A DNA stretch of 27,486 nt from assembly GCA_964547105.1 (NCBI GenBank), contig CAZJLO010000025.1, positions 1 through 27,486 on the forward strand. The letters run 5' to 3'. This DNA comes from RXOA01 sp964547105 (lineage in GTDB: Bacteria; Bipolaricaulota; Bipolaricaulia; UBA7950; UBA9294). Positions 1-6,625 of the stretch are shown in pieces. The position numbers and the translations under genes were made by a program. The notes below the pieces were generated by a model that was given only the letters and a program-made list of their open reading frames with translations, ran no database searches and had not been told where the DNA came from. The stretch's first letter is position 1. Each line of letters opens with the position of its first letter.

Positions 1-427
1 CCCCCAACAACTTTCATCTTGAGGTGCGAATCCACAGATTCGTCCCCCGGTGCGACACCACGGCTGTCCCGCATGGATGGATCTTCTCTTATGAAGCGTC
101 TTCTCTTTGCCGTGGGAATCCAGGTGAAGCTATAGTGCAAGAGGAACGACAAACGGGCAACGGCTGGGCTCTCCTGTGCCGAAAATGCGGCGGAGTCGTC
201 GAGCAAGGAAACTCGGCAGCATAGTTCTGCGTATATGAGATGACAGCTGGTTGCGAACGTTTGCGAGCGGACGGTCGGCGCGATGGCAGCGACGGGAACC
301 GGGAACCGAGGAAGAGATCAACCGGGCCGAATCGCGCCAACTGGCGGCGGCGGGAGAGGTTCCCGGCGCCCGAAGAGAACGGGAAGAAGACAAGCGAAGT
401 TCGGCTCAGGGCTCAAAGGAGGATGAG
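1..427. other. Leader region upstream of the exported peptidase gene
   Basis: I see no convincing gene here. The open frames have no Shine-Dalgarno site and no recognisable protein. There is a 6-bp hairpin at 27-42 (CGAATC, loop CACA, GATTCG). Two 9-base arms, CCGGGAACC at 299-307 and GGTTCCCGG at 358-366, could close a structured 5' leader around a GC-rich core. I could not match any known riboswitch. The last 13 bases hold the strong SD of the next gene. Confidence 0.5.
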
Positions 428-1864
428 ATGCGTAGAAGGCGAGGATCTTCAATCGCACTTGGGATCTTGTTGGGAGTGTTCGTCTTGCTTTCGGCTGCAG
501 CGGCAGCACAAGACGTATCAACGATGGGGTTGGTGCTGGTTGATGACATGCCGATTGAACTGGGCTGTGGGCAGGTCGTCGAGGAGTATCTGGAATTCAA
601 TGAGGGCGAGCAATTCAAGACATTCCGGGTTTTCGTCCAGCCGGGGGCGATTCTCCATGTTTCCGTACTGGATGCGGGGCAAGACGGAGACATCTGGGAG
701 GCATGCATCGACGATTGCAGGCCGGTCAGCAATGTCATGACGAATCTTGCACTTGTCGCGGAGAACTGCACGATCGGAAACGGCGGCACGCAGTATTACT
801 CGTCGCCCGCGATTGCCGAGGCCCCAAACGGGGAACTCTGCGTGACCGTCCGCTACGTTCAGGGGGTCTCGATCTGGCCGGCCCACATGTATGTGCGGTT
901 TGAAGCGGAATGCGTCCAGACCGGGATCGAGCTGGGCGAGGCCCTTGATCTGGCCATCGGCTCGGTCCTCGGCGGGCAGACCGACGATGTCGAACTGTAC
1001 ACCTTGCCGCGCCTTCTCGCTCCCGGAGAGGCGGTAACCGGGTGGGGCGGCGGGACGATTCATTACCCAACCGAAGAAGAGTGGTACGTGTTCATCGACC
1101 TGTTCCCCGGGGCAAACTACGAGCATCCCGTTCAGCACGTGTTTGTCAGTCGCCAAACTGGCGCAATTACGGGTGTCTTGGAATCGACGACCCCGCCTCG
1201 CTATCTGTTCAGCGAGATGGAGATCGCCGCGCCGGCGGTCTTCCCGAACGTGTTCAATAGCTACCTTCCCGACCTGTTTGACATGTCGCAGGTGGCCTAC
1301 GCGCAGAATGCGCCGGCCGGCGCTCCCGAACCGCCGACGCCTCCCGCTCCGCCTGCTGCGGTGGGTGAGCCGGAGACCAACGAGGCTCCCTCCAATGTGA
1401 ATCCGCAGGCGTTCAACAACTTCGTGCCGTCCGGCAACAGCCTCTACGTGTACTACGGAGGCAGCTACTCGACGGTTGGCTCGACGTCACTCGGCGGATA
1501 CTTGCCGGTGTATGTCAACATGCCGAGTAGTGGTTTGCTATGGATCATGGAGTACTACCAGAGTCTCGGCTCTTGGCAATACCATCTGTACGTGATCCCG
1601 TCGAGCGGATGGAAGCAGCTATGGTTCCAGGGAGATACACAGGGCTGGCACTCGATCATTGCCTATGCCGGGGGATCATGGACCAACTGGATTCACATCC
1701 TTGTCGGATCGGCGCCCTCAACGTGCAGTGTCTCGCCGACCTCGCTCAACTTCGGCGGCGTTTCTGTCGGAAACTCCTCGAGCCAGACATTCACGATTAC
1801 CAACGGCGGGACGTCTCTGCTGAGTGGAACGGTGTTCGAGATTCGAAATAATTGTCAAACTTAA
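428..1864 (+). CDS. Exported C13-like peptidase, N-terminal part (gene broken by scaffold gap)
   Basis: This is the N-terminal part of a large exported protein. The start at 428 is chosen because AAAGGAGG at 415-422 lies 5 bases upstream and the product then opens with an Arg-rich n-region and a hydrophobic segment (residues ~9-27) ending in AAAAAQ, a classic signal peptide. Residues ~30-165 are a Cys-containing beta-rich region. Residues ~166-266 form a domain with LPR, GE, W, D, P-AN-EHP, FV and TG positions that recurs at the C-terminus of the next gene. A Pro-rich linker (~298-320) and a second beta-rich, Trp/Tyr-rich domain (~330-427) follow. From residue 433 the first Hydin-like repeat begins. 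The apparent stop at 1862-1864 lies in AT-rich sequence beside the N gap, so the gene very probably continues into 1929-3689. The N-terminal domains have no function I can name. Confidence 0.8.
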   Translation: MRRRRGSSIALGILLGVFVLLSAAAAAQDVSTMGLVLVDDMPIELGCGQVVEEYLEFNEGEQFKTFRVFVQPGAILHVSVLDAGQDGDIWEACIDDCRPVSNVMTNLALVAENCTIGNGGTQYYSSPAIAEAPNGELCVTVRYVQGVSIWPAHMYVRFEAECVQTGIELGEALDLAIGSVLGGQTDDVELYTLPRLLAPGEAVTGWGGGTIHYPTEEEWYVFIDLFPGANYEHPVQHVFVSRQTGAITGVLESTTPPRYLFSEMEIAAPAVFPNVFNSYLPDLFDMSQVAYAQNAPAGAPEPPTPPAPPAAVGEPETNEAPSNVNPQAFNNFVPSGNSLYVYYGGSYSTVGSTSLGGYLPVYVNMPSSGLLWIMEYYQSLGSWQYHLYVIPSSGWKQLWFQGDTQGWHSIIAYAGGSWTNWIHILVGSAPSTCSVSPTSLNFGGVSVGNSSSQTFTITNGGTSLLSGTVFEIRNNCQT

Positions 1865-2957
1865 TTTAGCTTGGCCCTCTCCATTCAATAAACTTCCGTT
1901 GTGAACAGCGTTGAAAGANNNNNNNNNNGTGTCGCCAGCCACCTACAGCCTGCTTCCGGGGATGTCAAAGACCTTCACGGTGACGTTCTCTCCGACAAGC
2001 GGCGGAAGCAAGACCTGCACGATCAACACGAGTTCGCCTTGCGGGAATGTCGTTGCCACGGGAACGGGGCAGACTGCACCGTCGGGAACCTGCGCGGTAT
2101 CGCCGACCTCACTCTCGTTCTCCGGTGTTCCCGTTGGCGGGAGTTCGTCGCAGACGTTCACGATCACCAATACGGGCACGAGCATTCAGGGCGGTTCGAT
2201 TCTTGAGGGCTGCTCGGAATTCAGTGTAAGTCCGAATATCTACTTATTGGGACCCGGCTCCTCGCTGACGGTCACGGTGACGTCCTCGCCAACCAGTTCG
2301 GGAACGAAATCGTGCACGATTTCCACCAGCGGTACCTGTAGCGATGTCTCGGTGGTGGGATCTACCGGAGGATTCCCTGGTTGCTCGGTTTCGCCGACGG
2401 CGATCAATTTCGGATCGGTCCCCGTTGGCGGCAGTTCCGCTCAGACCTTCACAGTCAGCAACACCGGATCGACAATCGTTTCCGGAACGGTGACTGAGTC
2501 ATGCGCGTCGTTCAGCGTGTCGCCGTCGAGCTACACCCTGTTCCCCGGCGGGTCGGCAACCTTTACGGTGACGTTTGCTCCGACCAGCTCGGGAGCGAAG
2601 ACGTGCACAATCAACGCCGGCGGATCGTGCGGATCGGTCACGGCGACGGGCGTGGCGACCTCGATGCCGGCGTGTTCGGTTTCCCCGACATCGCTGAATT
2701 TCGGGTCGGTCCCCGTTGGCGGCAGTTCCGCTCAGACTTTCACAGTCAGCAACACCGGCTCCACGGTTCTTTCTGGAACGGTGACCGAGTCGTGTGCGTC
2801 GTTCAGCGTATCGCCGTCGAGCTACACGCTGTTCCCCGGCGGGTCGGCGACGTTCACCGTGACGTTTGCTCCGGCAAGCGCCGGTGCGAAGACGTGCACA
2901 ATCAACGCCGGCGGATCGTGCGGATCGGTCACGGCAACAGGCGTTGGAGCCGTTCCG
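1724..2957 (+). repeat. Four tandem ~97-residue Hydin/ASPM-like repeats
   Basis: Repeat units start at 1724, 2091, 2382 and 2673. Each begins C-[SA]-V-S-P-T-x-[LI]-[NS]-F and continues with G-x-V-x-V-G-x-S-S-x-Q-T-F-T, S-G-T-V, V-S-P, F-T-V-T-F and K-T-C-T-I. Units 2 and 3 are exactly 291 bp. Units 3 and 4 are close at DNA level too, including a 50-bp exact match (2595-2644 and 2886-2935). This is the pattern of immunoglobulin-like ASPM-SPD-2-Hydin repeats of bacterial surface proteins, probably a stalk that holds the C-terminal peptidase away from the cell. Unit 1 is split by the gap at 1919-1928. Confidence 0.85.
1841..1928. other. Scaffold gap plus probably spurious AT-rich contig end
   Basis: There are ten N at 1919-1928. 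Repeat 1 matches the other units up to 1840 (S-G-T-V-F-E) and resumes at 1929 with V-S-P-A-T-Y. In repeat 2 only six residues separate these points. Here 78 determined bases plus the N run separate them, and the 78 bases are AT-rich, unlike everything around them, with an in-frame stop. The simplest reading is a contig-end assembly error in repetitive DNA. A real small insertion is possible but less likely. Confidence 0.75.
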
Positions 2958-3689
2958 ACAGGACAGAAATATGCGATCCTGCTGAGCGGCGGCGTGGATG
3001 CGGCGAACAACCATCCTCGGTATCTGAACGATCTGACCGAGATCTACTGGACATTGAGAAATGTCTACGGGTATTCCCCATCGAACATCTACGTGCTTTA
3101 TGCGAACGGGACCGGTACGCCATGGGTGACCCATGCTGCCACGAAGGCGAATGTCTTGTCGGTGTTCTCGATGCTGCAGGGAGCGATGACCAGCAGTGAC
3201 GAGATGTTCATGTACGTGACGAACCACGGCGGACAAATCGTTGCCGGTACCAATCAAGCGCGGATCTGGCTGTGGAACTACGAGTTCATCGCCGATTGGG
3301 AAATCGCGAATCGCGTGAACTCGCTTCCCAGCGGAGCGGAGAAGTACTTCGTCTTCGAGCAATGCTACAGCGGCGGGCTCGTGGACAACCTTGCCGGCGC
3401 AAACCGGCACATCGCCACGGCCGCCAATTGGAACGAAGTCTCGTTTGCGAGCGACGGCGTCAATGATCAGGGGAACGGAGCTCTGACGTTCGACGAGTTT
3501 GTCCTCCATTGGACCGCGGCGGTCACGGGGACGTATCCGAACGGGTGGCCGCTCCTGTCCAACGCGGACACGAATTTCGACGGCAATGTCAGTCTGGATG
3601 AAGCGTTCTTCTACGCACGGACTTGGGACAGCGCGGCGGAGAGCCCGCAGCGTAGCAATCCCAGCGGAATCGGAATGAGCGGACTGTAA
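1929..3689 (+). CDS. Exported C13-like peptidase, repeats and catalytic domain (C-terminal part)
   Basis: This continues the gene starting at 428 and has no credible start of its own. After the rest of repeat 1 and repeats 2-4, a legumain-like (peptidase C13) domain begins near 2960. It has a first strand KYAILLSGG, a helix with LNDLTEIYWTL, then NIYVLYANG. The putative catalytic His is in T-N-H-G-G (codon 3225-3227) and the catalytic Cys in F-E-Q-C-Y-S-G-G (codon 3363-3365), with spacing and surrounding strands like clan CD peptidases. Two EF-hand-type calcium loops follow: a degenerate one at 3462-3497 (N1, Q3, N5, G6, T9, E12) and a canonical one at 3567-3602 (D1, N3, D5, G6, S9, E12). The protein is therefore probably an extracellular, calcium-influenced cysteine endopeptidase or transpeptidase. 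The substrate is unknown. Confidence 0.8.
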   Translation: MSPATYSLLPGMSKTFTVTFSPTSGGSKTCTINTSSPCGNVVATGTGQTAPSGTCAVSPTSLSFSGVPVGGSSSQTFTITNTGTSIQGGSILEGCSEFSVSPNIYLLGPGSSLTVTVTSSPTSSGTKSCTISTSGTCSDVSVVGSTGGFPGCSVSPTAINFGSVPVGGSSAQTFTVSNTGSTIVSGTVTESCASFSVSPSSYTLFPGGSATFTVTFAPTSSGAKTCTINAGGSCGSVTATGVATSMPACSVSPTSLNFGSVPVGGSSAQTFTVSNTGSTVLSGTVTESCASFSVSPSSYTLFPGGSATFTVTFAPASAGAKTCTINAGGSCGSVTATGVGAVPTGQKYAILLSGGVDAANNHPRYLNDLTEIYWTLRNVYGYSPSNIYVLYANGTGTPWVTHAATKANVLSVFSMLQGAMTSSDEMFMYVTNHGGQIVAGTNQARIWLWNYEFIADWEIANRVNSLPSGAEKYFVFEQCYSGGLVDNLAGANRHIATAANWNEVSFASDGVNDQGNGALTFDEFVLHWTAAVTGTYPNGWPLLSNADTNFDGNVSLDEAFFYARTWDSAAESPQRSNPSGIGMSGL

Positions 3690-3704
3690 CAGCGGAAATC
3701 TCAG

Positions 3705-3736
3705 GCGCGGCGCCAACCATCCGGGCGGCGCCGCGC
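3705..3736 (+). terminator. Hairpin terminator after the C13-like peptidase gene
   Basis: A perfect 10-bp stem GCGCGGCGCC (3705-3714) pairs with GGCGCCGCGC (3727-3736) across a 12-base loop, 15 bases after the stop codon. It is followed by TTCCTTC rather than a pure T run, so termination may be partial. The nitrilase gene starts only 20 bases later. Confidence 0.6.
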
Positions 3737-3756
3737 TTCCTTCAAGGGGTGGGAAC

Positions 3757-5076
3757 GTGATGCACGGAAGATGGAAGCGTGCCGCTTTGATCTTGCTGCT
3801 TCTGCTTGCCGTTGTGCCCGCGGTTGCGGGGGCCGGACAATCGGCCGGCGGGGTTCGATGGGTCATCGTGCAGTTCCAACCCGGGCGGGATCAACAGGCG
3901 AACATCGACTCGATCGCCATGTCGATCGAGCTTGCCGGTTCGGTCGGCGCGGATTTCGTGCTGCTGCCCGAGTTGGCGACGACGACATACCCGTGGGGCA
4001 GTGGCGACGAAGTGCGGGACTACTACATCGATGCGGCGGAGGCGGTTCCTGCCGGAGCGACGTGCCAGCGATTCGCCGCGCTAGCGGCTCAATATGAGAT
4101 GTATGTCGGATGGGGAATGGCGGAATCGGACGGAGCAGGCGGTGTCTACAACAGCTTCGTCATGATCGGGCCGGACGGCTCTCACATCGGAACATATCGC
4201 AAAGTGCATCTGGTGCCGGGGATCGAGAGGACGATCTTCCTCCCCGGCTCGTCGGTTGAGCTTCTGAGTACGTCATTTGGTGAAGTCGGCATCCTGATCT
4301 GCTTCGACCGGCGGTTTCCTGAACTGGCAAGAGCGTATGCGCTCCAGGGAGCGGATCTTCTTGTCGTCGCCTCGGCAACGAATGATCGTGAAGTCGACGA
4401 GTTTCTTCTTCCCACCCGTGCGTACGAGAACGATGTGTGGCTTCTGTTCGCGAATCAGGTTGGACCGCATCCGCAATCCGGGGTCCGTCCCATGCACGGC
4501 GACAGCCGGATCATCGATCCTCTCGGCGTGACCCGCGGGCGCGCCTCCGCGGAGGCCGTCGAGCTTCTTGTCGTGGATATCACGCCTCAGGACCTTGCGC
4601 TTGGGTCCGGGATCCTCGCGTGGCGTCGCCCGGAAGTGTACTCGCAACCATCGGGGGCCATCGAGGAAACCGCAGAAGGGCAGACGGGAAGTCCGAACGG
4701 GACGGATCCGGAACCCGGTGCCGAATCCGCCGGCGGAGTCGATCTGGCTGGCGCGATTGTCGTTGCACGGCAACGATTGATGGATACAAGCGGTGCCGGA
4801 ACCGGATCGGGCGATGAATCACTGATCCTGTATGTTCTTCCACGAGTCATCACGACCGGAGAGCGAATCGAAAGCTGGACGCAGACTGTCTTCGAAGCGA
4901 CGAACGATAGCTGGTTCTTCTTCGTGGATTTCCAGCCGGCTGCGAATTGGGAACATCCGGCGGAGTATCTGTTTGTGAATGGAGCAACCGGCGAAGTGAC
5001 GATTGTGGCTGCCACAGAGCCGCCGACAAACTTCTCCGAACTGCTCGTCGTGCCTGATGAGCCGGCCGACAGTTGA
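3757..5076 (+). CDS. Exported nitrilase-family hydrolase with C-terminal shared domain
   Basis: This is a carbon-nitrogen hydrolase, a family that hydrolyses amides, nitriles or carbamoyl groups. The Glu-Lys-Cys triad is visible: E72 in LLPE, K149 in YRKVHL and C182 in ICFDRRFPE. The N-terminus (two Arg/Lys, LILLLLLAVVPAVAGA) is a signal peptide, which is unusual because most family members are cytoplasmic. The catalytic domain spans ~34-295. An acidic, Gly-rich linker (~298-327) leads to a C-terminal domain (~328-433) with LPR, GE, W, W-FF-VD, P-AN-EHP, FV, TG and PP. The same pattern occurs in the upstream peptidase. The start is GTG 3757 or the adjacent ATG 3760, with AAGGGG at 3744-3749. 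The gene lies 67 bases downstream of the peptidase on the same strand. The substrate cannot be read from sequence. Confidence 0.88.
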   Translation: MMHGRWKRAALILLLLLAVVPAVAGAGQSAGGVRWVIVQFQPGRDQQANIDSIAMSIELAGSVGADFVLLPELATTTYPWGSGDEVRDYYIDAAEAVPAGATCQRFAALAAQYEMYVGWGMAESDGAGGVYNSFVMIGPDGSHIGTYRKVHLVPGIERTIFLPGSSVELLSTSFGEVGILICFDRRFPELARAYALQGADLLVVASATNDREVDEFLLPTRAYENDVWLLFANQVGPHPQSGVRPMHGDSRIIDPLGVTRGRASAEAVELLVVDITPQDLALGSGILAWRRPEVYSQPSGAIEETAEGQTGSPNGTDPEPGAESAGGVDLAGAIVVARQRLMDTSGAGTGSGDESLILYVLPRVITTGERIESWTQTVFEATNDSWFFFVDFQPAANWEHPAEYLFVNGATGEVTIVAATEPPTNFSELLVVPDEPADS

Positions 5077-5131
5077 AACAGGAGTTGGCTGCCCCGTAGA
5101 ATCCCCCCACGTGCCGCAAGCACGACAACCC

Positions 5132-5220
5132 GGAGGGGTGGGAGAGCGGCCGAATCCGCCAGTTTGGAGAACTGGTGTACCCTCGTGGTACCGCGGGTTC
5201 AAATCCCGCCCCCTCCGCCA
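5132..5220 (+). tRNA. tRNA-Ser (anticodon GGA)
   Basis: The acceptor stem GGAGGGG (5132-5138) pairs with CCCCTCC (5210-5216). Discriminator G5217 and an encoded CCA (5218-5220) follow. The anticodon stem CCAGT/ACTGG encloses loop TTGGAGA, giving anticodon GGA (Ser, UCC/UCU codons). A long variable arm (stem GTACC/GGTAC) marks a class II serine tRNA, and the T arm GCGGG-TTCAAAT-CCCGC is canonical. It lies 55 bases after the hydrolase gene and directly before the SRP RNA, an arrangement seen in other bacteria. Confidence 0.97.
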
Positions 5221-5221
5221 G

Positions 5222-5462
5222 TGCCTGTGCTAGGTGGGGGGCTAGCGGTCCCCTGAATCCACAACCCGCTCGAAGTGGAGCCGAACGATCTCCCCGAGGG
5301 TGGGGAAGAGGGTCTGCCTTGGGTAAGCAGTGATGAGGGTCGAGCCCTCTACGGCGCATGTTGGTGAACCCCGTCAGGCCCGGAAGGGAGCAGCGGTAAG
5401 CCGGCCTCTGCGGGTGTTAGAGAATCCCTTAACCTGAGCTGGCTCCTCAAGAAGCGCCTCCA
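5222..5462 (+). ncRNA. ffs: Signal recognition particle RNA, large bacterial type
   Basis: The S-domain signature with its GGAA tetraloop and asymmetric loop is present (GGCCCGGAAGGGAGCAGC, 5377-5394). Upstream lies an Alu-like 5' domain (GTGCTAGGTGGGGGGCTAGC and an AACCCGCT segment) before a long helix 5, whose strands meet again around GAGG (near 5296 and 5308) and CCTC (near 5445 and 5457). The gene is therefore the ~240-base form with an Alu domain, not the short 4.5S form. The ends are approximate. The RNA scaffolds Ffh and guides ribosomes making exported proteins to the membrane. Confidence 0.92.
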
Positions 5463-5608
5463 AACCAGCTTCAAAGAGACTCCCGCACAGGCCACTTCTT
5501 GGTCATCGATCACCGACTGCCGACCACCGATGGGCCGCTCCTACGGGGGAGCACTTGGCCAATCGATGTCGGCCCTGGCGGAATACGATGGGAACGAAGG
5601 AGGGGCGG

Positions 5609-6169
5609 ATGCGCGCGTTCTTCTGTATCGAACTCCAGGAAGAGATTCACAAGCTTCTGGGAGGACTTGCGGCTGATCTGCGGCGGACGACGACTGTCCG
5701 TGCATCATGGGTTCCGGCGGCCAACCACCATATCACAGTGCAGTTCCTTGGGGAGATCGAGCCGATACTGACCGTGGATCTACAGCGAATGGTCGTGGCA
5801 TCGATTGGCAATCGACCGGCGTTTGATGTGTTGCTTGATCGTGTATCGGGTTTCCCGACGCAGGATCGTCCACGAGTCGTGTGGGCGGGAGGCATGGCGA
5901 CGGATTCCTTTGTGAAGTTGGTTCGCGCGATTTCCGATGGCATCGCCCCGCTCGGATTCCCACGTGAGCGGACGCCGGATGTGTTCCACATCACCCTCGC
6001 GCGTCTCAAAGGAGGGGTAGATCCAGGTCTTGTTCGGGCGATCCGCGAGATCCGCGCACAAGTGCCGCCGACGTCCATCAGGGTCGCCGGGGTGACGCTG
6101 ATGGAAAGCCGGTTGACGGGTTATGGGCCCCGGTATAGTCCTCTCTTCGAAGTGCGATTGGCTGGCTAG
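5609..6169 (+). CDS. thpR: RNA 2',3'-cyclic phosphodiesterase / 2'-5' RNA ligase (2H family)
   Basis: This is a 2H-phosphoesterase of the LigT/ThpR family, 186 residues, close to the usual length. The two catalytic motifs are H41-I-T43 (in HHITVQFLGE) and H127-I-T129 (in FHITLARLKGG). The start MRAFFCIEL is typical of the family and has AAGGAGGGG at 5597-5605 just upstream. An in-frame ATG further upstream lacks such a site. Family members open 2',3'-cyclic phosphates to 2'-phosphates and can join 2'-5' ends in vitro. The next gene, archease, starts 11 bases after the stop and rtcB follows, so the context is RNA end processing. Because RtcB uses 2',3'-cyclic phosphate or 3'-phosphate ends, ThpR may compete with it or divert its substrate. 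Confidence 0.92.
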   Translation: MRAFFCIELQEEIHKLLGGLAADLRRTTTVRASWVPAANHHITVQFLGEIEPILTVDLQRMVVASIGNRPAFDVLLDRVSGFPTQDRPRVVWAGGMATDSFVKLVRAISDGIAPLGFPRERTPDVFHITLARLKGGVDPGLVRAIREIRAQVPPTSIRVAGVTLMESRLTGYGPRYSPLFEVRLAG

Positions 6170-6180
6170 GGGAGTGTCGA

Positions 6181-6603
6181 ATGGGGTACGAGTGGCTGGA
6201 TCACACGGCAGACATGGGACTTCGCGGGATCGGAGACTCGCTTGAGGAAGCGTTCTGCGAAGCAGCCCGCGGGATGTTTGCGATGATGGTCGATCTATCG
6301 ACGGTCGCCGGGGAGAAGCGTGTCCAAGTGGTTTGCAGGGCGCGGTCGCGCCAGGCATTGCTTGTGGCATGGCTGGCGGAGCTTCTTGCGCAGAAAGATC
6401 TCACCGGCAGTGTGTTCGCGTCCTTCTTGGTGGAAATCACCGTCGGGAGACACGGCTGGCAGCTCAGCGGGTGGTGTGAAGGAGACGATATCGACCCCGT
6501 TCGACACCGCCTTGGTACGGAAGTGAAAGGGATCAGCCTTGCCGGGCTCCGCGTTGCCCTGGTGAACGGGCGTTGGCTCGCCGAGTGTATCGTAGATGTC
6601 TAG
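6181..6603 (+). CDS. Archease, RtcB-activating protein
   Basis: At 140 residues this is the usual archease size. It opens with the diagnostic metal-binding motif D-H-T-A-D (residues 7-11) and keeps the C-terminal G-T-E-V-K-G segment. Archease accelerates RtcB guanylylation and allows multiple turnovers. Its SD, AGGGGAG (6168-6174), overlaps the thpR stop codon, which suggests translational coupling, and rtcB starts 22 bases after its stop. The order thpR-archease-rtcB on one strand supports a single transcript. No promoter is visible between the genes. Confidence 0.93.
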   Translation: MGYEWLDHTADMGLRGIGDSLEEAFCEAARGMFAMMVDLSTVAGEKRVQVVCRARSRQALLVAWLAELLAQKDLTGSVFASFLVEITVGRHGWQLSGWCEGDDIDPVRHRLGTEVKGISLAGLRVALVNGRWLAECIVDV

Positions 6604-6625
6604 GGAGAAGGGAGGTGGCGCGAGG

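Noticed and set aside
91..135. 14-codon frame (MKRLLFAV...) that might be a leader peptide
   Set aside because: It has no SD, no repeated codons for attenuation and no terminator pair, so it cannot be supported.
251..427. Upstream extension of the C13-like gene start to 251
   Set aside because: The extension is Arg/Glu-rich with no SD, while 428 has AAAGGAGG and begins a clean signal peptide.
1724..2957. Direct repeats as a CRISPR array
   Set aside because: The period is 291 bp and the repeats encode protein in frame with no short repeat/unique spacer pattern.
2499..3866. Long minus-strand open frame opposite the repeats and peptidase
   Set aside because: It is an Arg-rich shadow of a repetitive GC-rich gene with no SD or family features.
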